DNA of 5,347 nucleotides from positions 1 through 5,347 of the forward strand of contig CALGIH010000074.1 of the NCBI GenBank assembly GCA_937916035.1. The letters are read 5' to 3'. The notes below the pieces were generated by a model, which was not told where the DNA came from, made no database searches, and saw only the letters and a program-made list of their open reading frames with translations. How positions within the stretch are numbered: the stretch's first letter is position 1; every line of letters begins with the position of its first letter. Both the position numbers and the translations under genes were made by a program. Of this stretch, positions 1 to 4,980 are shown piece after piece. Origin of the DNA: an uncultured Lacinutrix sp. (GTDB lineage: Bacteria; Bacteroidota; Bacteroidia; Flavobacteriales; Flavobacteriaceae).

Positions 1-509
1 CTGGTATGTTGGTTATTGACCAACATCGTGCGCATCAACGTGTTTTGTATGAAGAATTTTTACAACAAATCACCATTAAAGAGGCTATTAGTCAACAATT
101 GTTATTTCCTATAACGCTACAATTTTACACTGAAGAAATAAGAGTTTTAGAAACTTTAAGAGCTCAATTGGAACAAACAGGATTTGTGTTTTCAAAGTTT
201 GAAGATGATGGATTGGAGCTACAAGGAATTCCGGCTTCTATAACCAATGACCAAGCGGCTTTGGTGTTGGAGCAATTAGTTCATGATGCACAACATGAAC
301 TGCCTGACAATCACTTTAGCCAGACAGACATGCTTGCAAAATCATTATCAAAAAGTTTAGCTATAAGAGCAGGTCAAACACTAACAAAAGATGAGCAAGA
401 ACATTTGGTTAACAAATTATTTGCTTGCAAAGAACCAACCACAACACCAACTAACAAACCAACGTTTATAACAATGAATGTTGATGATTTAGACAAAAAA
501 TTCATGTAA
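1..509 (+). CDS. mutL: DNA mismatch repair protein MutL, C-terminal part (5' end outside window)
   Basis: MutL couples mismatch recognition by MutS to downstream strand processing. Only the last 168 or so residues are visible. The reading frame is open through the left edge, so the ATG at position 6 is internal and not the start. The segment is the C-terminal dimerisation domain. It opens with LVIDQHRAHQRVLYEEF (nt 9-59), the counterpart of the DQHA(x)2E(x)4E region of endonuclease-type MutL. QQLLFP (nt 93-110) sits where MutL proteins carry their beta-clamp-binding motif. SLAIRAG (nt about 357-377) and TPTNKPTFI (nt 444-470) match the later conserved blocks in position. The metal-site residues are not canonical: Arg and Gln replace Ala and the first Glu of the first motif, and Thr-Pro-Thr-Asn-Lys-Pro replaces the usual Cys-Pro-His-Gly-Arg-Pro. 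The stop lies 4 bp before the first rhomboid ATG, so the genes are probably co-transcribed. The family call is secure; loss of nicking activity is inference. Confidence 0.95.
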   Translation, partial: GMLVIDQHRAHQRVLYEEFLQQITIKEAISQQLLFPITLQFYTEEIRVLETLRAQLEQTGFVFSKFEDDGLELQGIPASITNDQAALVLEQLVHDAQHELPDNHFSQTDMLAKSLSKSLAIRAGQTLTKDEQEHLVNKLFACKEPTTTPTNKPTFITMNVDDLDKKFM

Positions 510-513
510 GATT

Positions 514-1263
514 ATGATGAGGATTACAGATACAGTAAAGCACTTGCTAATTATTAACATAGTCATGTTTATTGGAACCATGACAATTGGTAATGGCGAA
601 TTATTGTACAAATGGTTTGCACTATATTTTCCAGCAAACGATTTGTTTCAACCATGGCAAATTATCACTCACATGTTTATGCATGGAGGTTTTGCACACA
701 TATTATTTAATATGTTTGCTCTTTGGATGTTTGGTACTGCAGTTGAACAACAATTAGGAAGCAAAAAATTCTTATTCATTTATATTTCTGCAGGACTTGG
801 TGCTGTGTTGTTTCAATTGGGTTATTATTATTTTAATTATTTACCACTTCATACCGATTTAATTGCTTCAGGTATATCTAGTTCCGAAATAATAAAAATG
901 CTAACATCAAATGAAGCAATTAGTGGAATTAGTCAAGTTCAATTTTCGCAATTAAAAGAGCTTTTTCCTATTTATAACGCTTCAATGGTTGGAGCTTCTG
1001 GTTGTATTATGGGAGTTTTAGCTGCTTTTGGTATGATGAATCCTGAAGCCAAATTGATGCTTATCTTTTTACCAATACCAATAAAAGCGAAGTACTTTAT
1101 ACCAGGAATTATTATTCTAGATGTTGTTTCAGCATTAACAGGTCAATCGTTCTTTAGTCCAAGTAATACCGCTTATATGGCTCACGTTGGTGGCGCATTG
1201 ACAGGTTTCTTTATCATGTGGTATTGGAAAAAAAATCAGTTCAACAAAAACCGATGGAATTAA
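514..1263 (+). CDS. Rhomboid-family intramembrane serine protease, first copy
   Basis: This is a 249-residue polytopic membrane protein of the rhomboid family, which cleaves substrate transmembrane helices inside the lipid bilayer. The catalytic pair is visible: Ser162 in GASG (160-163), in the segment MVGASGCIMG, and His224 in AHVGGALTG. The upstream HxxxN motif is HILFN (62-66), whose His and Asn normally line the oxyanion hole. The preceding QPWQIITHMFMHGG segment is the typical loop and start of the second helix. About 50 residues, including a polar stretch (roughly 111-155), separate the early helices from the catalytic-Ser helix. Two ATG codons lie in tandem at 514 and 517; either could start the protein, with no clear Shine-Dalgarno sequence. 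It starts 4 bp after the mutL stop and ends 1 bp before the next rhomboid. All active-site residues are present, so it is probably an active protease. The substrate is unknown. Confidence 0.93.
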   Translation: MMRITDTVKHLLIINIVMFIGTMTIGNGELLYKWFALYFPANDLFQPWQIITHMFMHGGFAHILFNMFALWMFGTAVEQQLGSKKFLFIYISAGLGAVLFQLGYYYFNYLPLHTDLIASGISSSEIIKMLTSNEAISGISQVQFSQLKELFPIYNASMVGASGCIMGVLAAFGMMNPEAKLMLIFLPIPIKAKYFIPGIIILDVVSALTGQSFFSPSNTAYMAHVGGALTGFFIMWYWKKNQFNKNRWN

Positions 1264-1264
1264 T

Positions 1265-2137
1265 ATGACATCGCTTACTCAAGATATTCAAGATAAACTA
1301 AAACGCCTAACGGCATTTGATAAGATCATTGCAGTAAATATTGCTGTTTTTTTTATTGGAAGGTTAATTGCTTCTTTTAGTAATATTTCAAAAATATCTA
1401 GTTTAAATTGGTTAGAATTACCTAAAGAGTTTTCAGCATTTATTTTGCAACCATGGAGTATTATTACCTATGGTTTTACGCATATTGAGTTGTGGCATTT
1501 GCTTATGAACATGTTAGTGCTGTATTTTGTTGGTAGATCATTTTCTAATTTATTCAGCATAAAAACCTCAGTGAATATTTATTTTCTAGGCATCATTTCT
1601 GGAGGGTTGGCTTATCTGCTAACCGTTGCTTTATTTCCTAACTTTTTAAATTACGCGAGCTCTTTAGTTGGAGCTTCAGCAGGAGTTAGAGCAACATTGA
1701 TTTTCTTGTGTGCTTATATGCCACATCACGAAATGCGCTTAGGTTCATTACGTTTTAAATTAATGTACGTAGGCTTTGTCATGGTTGCTTTAGATTTATT
1801 TGGATTGTTTGGAGGTAATTCGGGAGGTAATGTTGCACATCTTGGTGGAGATTTATTGGGTTACTTTTACGCCACTCGCTTACGTCAAGGCACTGATATT
1901 GGCAAAGGTTTCGGAAAGATTATGGATGCCTTTTTAGCCTGGTTTTCATTCAAAAAGAAATCAAAGTTAAAAACTGTTTATAAAGACAAATCGAAAGTTG
2001 GTGGTTATAATAAAGGGGAGTTTAATAAGTTTAATAATCAGAAGAAAATCGATATTATCTTAGATAAAATAAGTAAAAGCGGTTACGAAAGTCTTACGAA
2101 AGAAGAAAAAGAATTTTTGTTTAGAGCAGGGAAATGA
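1265..2137 (+). CDS. Rhomboid-family membrane protease, second copy, with cytoplasmic DUF6576-like tail
   Basis: This 290-residue rhomboid paralogue follows the first copy with a 1-bp gap (TAATATG), so it is almost certainly in the same operon. HLLMN (78-82) supplies the HxxxN motif. The catalytic Ser is probably Ser138 in VGASAG (135-140), and the partner His is His192 in AHLGGDLLG. The residue after the Ser is Ala instead of the usual Gly (GASA rather than GASG). Activity is still plausible because Ser, His and Asn are all kept. After the last helix comes a basic, Lys/Asn-rich linker (about 228-260). A compact C-terminal block, IDIILDKISKSGYESLTKEE followed by KEFLF (262-285), resembles the DUF6576 tail that I recall on Bacteroidota rhomboids. 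The TGA stop is part of an AAATGA hexamer that recurs at the next conserved gene's start. The rhomboid call is strong; the tail assignment is from memory of the family. Confidence 0.92.
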   Translation: MTSLTQDIQDKLKRLTAFDKIIAVNIAVFFIGRLIASFSNISKISSLNWLELPKEFSAFILQPWSIITYGFTHIELWHLLMNMLVLYFVGRSFSNLFSIKTSVNIYFLGIISGGLAYLLTVALFPNFLNYASSLVGASAGVRATLIFLCAYMPHHEMRLGSLRFKLMYVGFVMVALDLFGLFGGNSGGNVAHLGGDLLGYFYATRLRQGTDIGKGFGKIMDAFLAWFSFKKKSKLKTVYKDKSKVGGYNKGEFNKFNNQKKIDIILDKISKSGYESLTKEEKEFLFRAGK

Positions 2138-2139
2138 GA

Positions 2140-2167
2140 GATGACAGGTGTCGGAAGACGGAAGTGA
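2140..2167 (+). repeat. Left tandem array of four degenerate 7-bp units
   Basis: Four consecutive heptamers are visible: GATGACA, GGTGTCG, GAAGACG and GAAGTGA. They begin 2 bp after the rhomboid 2 stop codon and end about 55 bp before the ATG of the four-helix-bundle gene. The array is about 54% G+C, well above its surroundings. It is the inverted counterpart of the array on the far side of the gene. In a transcript crossing the locus the two arrays could pair imperfectly into a stem that encloses the small ORF. Confidence 0.6.
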
Positions 2168-2222
2168 AAACGATTGAGAATTTTTATTATTGACAAATGA
2201 TGATTTATATGAATATATAGAT

Positions 2223-2579
2223 ATGCACAAGTTTAAATTTGAGAATCTAGTTATTTGGCAAAAAGCGATGGATTTAGGAGAGGACATGAGTTTATTGGCT
2301 TCAAATTTTCCAAAAAAAGAATTATACAACCTATCTTCACAATTAATTAGAGCATTAGATTCTGTTGCTTTGAATATTTCAGAAGGTTCAATTGGTCAAT
2401 CTAATCCTGAACAAAATAGGTTTATTGGTTATGCTATTCGTTCTTTAGCTGAAACTGTAACTTGCTTGCACAAGGCTAAAAGAAGAAATTATTTGAATGT
2501 TGAAGATTTTCAAAAGAATTATGATGAATCATTTCATTTGATGAATATGTTGTTAGCATTTAGAAAATCTTTAAAATGA
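2223..2579 (+). CDS. Four-helix-bundle protein (S23 / 23S rRNA intervening-sequence family), first copy
   Basis: This 118-residue, mostly helical, soluble protein belongs to the four-helix-bundle family known from ORFs within 23S rRNA intervening sequences and from the Avd proteins of diversity-generating retroelements. Family signatures are FENLVIW (6-12), the FP pair (29-30) before a hydrophilic helix start, SSQLIRALDSVALNISEGS (38-56), and a later helix around AIRSLAET. I chose the ATG at 2223 because family members typically begin with a short Met-His-x-Phe-like leader directly before the Leu-x-x-Trp helix. The frame is open upstream to a TTG at 2190, but those extra 11 residues have no family counterpart. 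The molecular role of free-standing members is unknown; RNA or nucleic-acid binding is plausible from the basic Avd relatives. It interrupts a tight operon and lies between inverted heptamer arrays. It differs clearly from the second copy in this window, so it is not a recent duplicate. Confidence 0.85.
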   Translation: MHKFKFENLVIWQKAMDLGEDMSLLASNFPKKELYNLSSQLIRALDSVALNISEGSIGQSNPEQNRFIGYAIRSLAETVTCLHKAKRRNYLNVEDFQKNYDESFHLMNMLLAFRKSLK

Positions 2580-2581
2580 TA

Positions 2582-2630
2582 CATCAGTCATCGGTATTCG
2601 GTCATCAGTCTTCAGTCATCTATCATAACA
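2582..2630 (-). repeat. Right tandem array of six degenerate 7-bp units plus a decayed seventh
   Basis: On the plus strand the units read CATCAGT, CATCGGT, ATTCGGT, CATCAGT, CTTCAGT, CATCTAT, then CATAACA as a decayed last unit. On the minus strand they have the same consensus (about GATGACT) as the left array. The array starts 2 bp after the TGA stop of the four-helix-bundle gene and ends 1 bp before the EEP start codon. It therefore forms essentially the whole gap between these genes and would be the immediate 5' context of EEP translation. Confidence 0.8.
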
Positions 2631-2631
2631 A

Positions 2632-3657
2632 ATGAATAAACTAAGCTTAATTAATAAAATCATTTTTGGTTTGAATTCGCTCTTTGCGATGATGCTACTC
2701 TTGTCTTATATTTTGCCGTACGTTGCTCCTAATAGCTTTGCGTTTTTAGCAGTTTTAAGTTTAGCTGTTCCTTTTTTGATTGTATCTAATCTGTTGTTTT
2801 TATTGTATTGGCTAATGAATGTGAAAAAACAACTATTGCTTTCACTGTTTGCTTTGTTAGTTGGTTTTAGTCATGTTGGGTCATTATATAAATTTTCTAG
2901 TTCTAAGAATATTAAAGATGAGAACAATATTTCAATAATGAATTATAATGTTCGATTGTTCAATTTATACAATTGGATTCCAGGAAAAAATGTTCAAGAG
3001 GACATCGTTTCTTTTATAAAAAAGGAATCTCCTGATGTTATTAGTTTTCAGGAATACCATCCTCATGAAAAGATAGATTTATCTTATTATAAGCATAAAT
3101 ATGAGCATTTATCTGGTAAAAAAGTAAAATATGGTCAAGCTATATTTTCGAAATTCCCTATTATTAATTCTGGATCTATTGAGTTTCCAAATACTGCAAA
3201 TAATGCCATTTACGCAGATATTGTTAAAGGTTCTGATACCATAAGGATTTACAATGTGCATTTACAATCCTTACGCATTGATTCTAATCAAGAAGCCATA
3301 TCGACAGAAAATTCTGAACGATTAATTAAGCGAGCTAGCGAAACCTTTAAAATGCAACAGTTTCAATCTGAGTTATTCTTGTTACACAAAAAAAGATCAC
3401 CTTATAAAATGATTGTTTGTGGCGATTTTAATAATACAGCTTATTCTTATGTCTATAAAGAAATTAAAGGCGATTTAGTAGATGCTTTTGGTGCTGCTGG
3501 TAATGGTTTTGGTAGAACCTTTGATTTTAAATATTTTCCAATCAGAATAGATTTTATTTTAGTAGATAAAGCCTTTACAATCAATAATTTTAAAACTTAC
3601 GATAAGAAGTACTCTGACCATTTTCCAATACTCACGAAAGTAAGTTTACATAAATAA
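2632..3657 (+). CDS. Membrane-anchored endonuclease/exonuclease/phosphatase (EEP) family protein
   Basis: This 341-residue protein has an N-terminal hydrophobic region with about three membrane helices (roughly 8-30, 38-60 and 67-86), followed by an EEP-fold domain facing the aqueous side. The EEP superfamily includes DNase I, exonuclease III and phosphodiesterases that use Mg2+. The key motifs occur in order: NYNVRLFN (Asn104/Asn106) after a hydrophobic strand, VISFQEY with the metal-binding Glu141, IYNVHLQS with His210, CGDFNNT with Asp265 and Asn267, IDFILVD with Asp307, and the terminal SDHFP with Asp329 and His330. The catalytic set looks complete, so hydrolysis of a phosphodiester or phosphomonoester is likely; the substrate cannot be told from sequence. 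The ATG follows directly on the repeat array, and its AAATGA context may be an ancestral overlap with rhomboid 2. Its last 12 bp overlap the convergent DUF6122-like gene. Confidence 0.9.
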   Translation: MNKLSLINKIIFGLNSLFAMMLLLSYILPYVAPNSFAFLAVLSLAVPFLIVSNLLFLLYWLMNVKKQLLLSLFALLVGFSHVGSLYKFSSSKNIKDENNISIMNYNVRLFNLYNWIPGKNVQEDIVSFIKKESPDVISFQEYHPHEKIDLSYYKHKYEHLSGKKVKYGQAIFSKFPIINSGSIEFPNTANNAIYADIVKGSDTIRIYNVHLQSLRIDSNQEAISTENSERLIKRASETFKMQQFQSELFLLHKKRSPYKMIVCGDFNNTAYSYVYKEIKGDLVDAFGAAGNGFGRTFDFKYFPIRIDFILVDKAFTINNFKTYDKKYSDHFPILTKVSLHK

Positions 3658-3954
3658 GCAATCTAAGTAATCCGCCAGAATGTGAATGCAGAGCCCTAAT
3701 CCAATTAATCTTGTTGTTTTAGGAATTAACAAAATTGCATAAAGAATCATTGCATAATAGGAGTGAAGTGGATGGAAATTGATGCTACATCTAGTTGCAT
3801 CATAAATAGGGTTTGCCAACAAATGGTCTAGGTCAATAATAAAAGTTGCCATCATAATTAGAAATGCCATTTTCCATTTAGATTTGAAAAATACAAGAGC
3901 AACAAGAAGTGGTACTAAAATATGAACACCATAATGTGTAAAAGTCTGAAGCAT
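3646..3954 (-). CDS. Small membrane protein, DUF6122-like, with His/Asp-rich conserved sites
   Basis: This 102-residue protein has three or four hydrophobic segments (about 8-23, 28-41, 64-77 and 83-97). Polar residues stand out at the membrane edges: His7 and His11, Asp41-x-Asp43-His44 in IIDLDHLLANPIYD, His61 and His64 in INFHPLHSYY, and His91-x3-Asp95-x2-Asp98 in IHILADYLDC. This pattern resembles small Bacteroidota proteins filed as DUF6122. It recalls the His/Asp sites of membrane-bound metal-dependent hydrolases of the YdjM/DUF457 type; the enzymatic idea is inference only. Its ATG shares one base with the stop of the upstream WbqC gene (TAATG on the minus strand), implying translational coupling. 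Its 3' end runs 12 bp into the convergent EEP gene. Function is unknown. Confidence 0.82.
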   Translation of the reverse strand: MLQTFTHYGVHILVPLLVALVFFKSKWKMAFLIMMATFIIDLDHLLANPIYDATRCSINFHPLHSYYAMILYAILLIPKTTRLIGLGLCIHILADYLDCLFM

Positions 3955-4571
3955 TACGAGATAGTTTGAGCTTCCAAATACGTTAATGCATTTGGACCTT
4001 CATTGAAAAGTAAATCAAGAATACTTAAATTGCTCATAAAACCATGTTTATCACTAAATACTTGTGTGTATTCTGAGAATTTATAATTCTTTTCTTTTCG
4101 CACATTGGCTAAATAGCGTAAATCTTCTGCGTTCTTAGGTTCTTTTTCAAAGATTTTGGTTGTTTCATATTCTAAATCCAATTGCAAACATTCAAAGATG
4201 GTTTCAAGGCATTTAAAATTAAATTCTAAAAGGAACTCTTGTTTAGTGTGAAAAAGTGGAGCGATGTCATCTTTATAATATTCAAAAAAAGGAGACGTAC
4301 TATAGGCACTTAACAATGATTTCCAATGTAATGCTTGCCATTTATCATCATTGTATATTTTAATATCTCGATAAAGCTGTCTGCTATTTTGTGAGTAAAT
4401 AACAGGAACTGATAATGGCAATTTATCGTTAGCGCTGAAAATATTAGCTCTATTTCTATAGGTTTGTTTTTGATAAGTATCGTTTACTTCAAAAATTAGT
4501 TTATTAGCCTTGACAATGGCAATCCAATGCGATATACTTGGAAAATATGTTGGATGAAATAGAGAGTTCAT
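3954..4571 (-). CDS. WbqC-family protein
   Basis: This 205-residue protein matches the WbqC family, named after a gene in an O-antigen cluster; its biochemical role is not established. Recognisable blocks are FHPTYFPSISHW (5-16), the basic stretch TYQKQTYRNRANI (32-44), LPLSVPV (51-57), WQALHWKSLLSAYSTSPFFE (78-97), and the C-terminal GFMSNLSILDLLFNEGP (177-193). No signal peptide or membrane helix is seen, so it is probably cytosolic. The start ATG lies 12 bp after the stop of the second four-helix-bundle gene and just outside its repeat array. The stop overlaps the DUF6122-like start by one base. WbqC beside lepB is an arrangement I recall from Flavobacteriales, which supports the view that the four-helix-bundle gene between them is an insertion. 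The family call is confident; the function is open. Confidence 0.9.
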   Translation of the reverse strand: MNSLFHPTYFPSISHWIAIVKANKLIFEVNDTYQKQTYRNRANIFSANDKLPLSVPVIYSQNSRQLYRDIKIYNDDKWQALHWKSLLSAYSTSPFFEYYKDDIAPLFHTKQEFLLEFNFKCLETIFECLQLDLEYETTKIFEKEPKNAEDLRYLANVRKEKNYKFSEYTQVFSDKHGFMSNLSILDLLFNEGPNALTYLEAQTIS

Positions 4572-4581
4572 TTGTGGTTGC

Positions 4582-4605
4582 GTTTATTTGTTTATTTGGT
4601 AATTT
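4582..4605 (+). repeat. Left tandem array of three 8-bp units (GTTTATTT type)
   Basis: Two identical units GTTTATTT are followed by GGTAATTT. The array overlaps the 3' end of the second four-helix-bundle gene, encoding its last residues (about Tyr-Gln-Ile-Asn-Lys) and its TAA stop. This implies that the C-terminus of the protein is made from repeat sequence. It is the inverted counterpart of the array at 4950-4973. Confidence 0.55.
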
Positions 4606-4946
4606 CGCAACGCATTTAATTTATTGGTAATACTTTCAATTTGTAATCTAAGCGTTTTGTATTCTATTTCATTAATAAACTTTAAATCGTGAGCAATTAT
4701 TATTTGATTTAAAACTTCAACAGCTGAGCTAAATGCCATTACGGTAAAATGGGCTTTATCCTTATTAGTTTTTCTAGCAGACCCTTCAGCAATATTAGAG
4801 CAGATTGAAATAGAAGCTCTTTTAAGTTGAGAGGTTAAGCCAAATTTTTCATCATCAGGAAATTGTTTTGTCGTCAAATAGATATTTTTTGAAAGCTCTT
4901 TTGCTTCAACCCAAACTTCTAATTTTTCAAAACTGTATATATACAT
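4584..4946 (-). CDS. Four-helix-bundle protein (S23 / 23S rRNA intervening-sequence family), second copy
   Basis: This 120-residue helical protein is of the same family as the gene at 2223-2579. Signatures are FEKLEVWVEAKEL (6-18), IYLTTKQFPDDEKFGLTSQL (22-41) and RASISICSNIAEGS (43-56), close to the family consensus of a Phe-Pro pair, a Gly-Leu-x-x-Gln-x-x-Arg-Ala helix and Asn-Ile-Ala-Glu-Gly. The first 56 residues align without gaps to the other copy with 23 identities by hand count; the C-terminal halves differ much more. They are therefore old paralogues or independent arrivals. The ATG at 4946 is preceded by only 3 bp before a repeat array, and the last codons lie in the opposite array. 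It sits 22 bp after the lepB stop and 12 bp before WbqC, so it is probably carried on their transcript. Function is unknown; no reverse transcriptase or 23S rRNA is visible here. Confidence 0.87.
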   Translation of the reverse strand: MYIYSFEKLEVWVEAKELSKNIYLTTKQFPDDEKFGLTSQLKRASISICSNIAEGSARKTNKDKAHFTVMAFSSAVEVLNQIIIAHDLKFINEIEYKTLRLQIESITNKLNALRNYQINK

Positions 4947-4949
4947 ATC

Positions 4950-4980
4950 AAATCAACAAATCAACAAATTAACCATTAAC
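4950..4980 (-). repeat. Right tandem array of three 8-bp units plus a 7-bp unit, overlapping the lepB stop
   Basis: On the plus strand the units read AAATCAAC, AAATCAAC, AAATTAAC and CATTAAC. On the minus strand they are GTTAATG, GTTAATTT, GTTGATTT and GTTGATTT, the inverted match of the array at 4582-4605. The lepB stop (TAA, at 4969-4971 on the reverse strand) and its last Val-Asn-Gly codons fall inside the array. The array ends 3 bp before the start codon of the four-helix-bundle gene. Confidence 0.7.

Larger units (their letters stand above)
2132..2635. mobile_element. Candidate small insertion carrying the first four-helix-bundle gene, bracketed by AAATGA
   Basis: The stretch between the rhomboid 2 stop and the EEP start holds one small gene between two arrays of 7-bp repeats in opposite orientation. 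Reading from outside inward, 25 positions of the left array (2140-2164) align without gaps to the reverse complement of 2596-2620 with 17 identities, counted by hand. The hexamer AAATGA occurs exactly at both edges, at 2132-2137 (last Lys codon plus TGA stop of rhomboid 2) and at 2630-2635 (EEP start). Removing one copy and the DNA between would leave rhomboid 2 and EEP overlapping by ATGA, a normal operon junction. This is consistent with an insertion and a 6-bp target duplication. Because ATG and TGA are functionally required at these positions, part of the hexamer match could be chance. No transposase or integrase is encoded. Confidence 0.45.
4582..4980. mobile_element. Candidate small insertion carrying the second four-helix-bundle gene between lepB and WbqC
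   Basis: A single small gene is enclosed by two arrays of 8-bp repeats in inverted orientation. Reading from outside inward, 24 positions of the left array (4582-4605) match the reverse complement of 4950-4973 at 20 positions, counted by hand. In the minus-strand transcript a G-U wobble would raise this to 21 paired positions of 24. The right array supplies the lepB stop codon, and the left array supplies the last codons and stop of the four-helix-bundle gene. I see no convincing target duplication; only CATT recurs outside the arrays (4569-4572 and 4974-4977). Rejoining there would not restore a clean lepB stop. No recombinase is encoded. The region is AT-rich, which weakens the significance of the inverted match. 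Confidence 0.38.

Noticed and set aside
2190..2219. TTGACA followed at 17-18 bp by TATATA, resembling a sigma-70 promoter
   Set aside because: A start site from it would fall at or after the ATG, Bacteroidota use a different promoter consensus, and the region is AT-rich.
2190..2222. TTG start giving an 11-residue N-terminal extension to the first four-helix-bundle protein
   Set aside because: The extension does not match the family, while the ATG at 2223 gives the expected N-terminus.
2060..2329. Minus-strand open frame of about 89 codons across the rhomboid 2 end and the start of the first four-helix-bundle gene
   Set aside because: It is antisense to two recognised genes and a repeat array, is Phe/Ser/Lys-rich, and has no recognisable domain.
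2223..2579. Avd component of a diversity-generating retroelement
   Set aside because: The protein family is related to Avd, but no reverse transcriptase or template/variable repeat pair is present in the window, and the same family occurs widely outside such elements.
2582..2630. CRISPR-like array
   Set aside because: The units are 7 bp with no spacers, and no cas genes are present.
4569..4977. CATT as a 4-bp target duplication at the second locus
   Set aside because: It is too short in AT-rich DNA, and rejoining there would run lepB into WbqC without a nearby stop.
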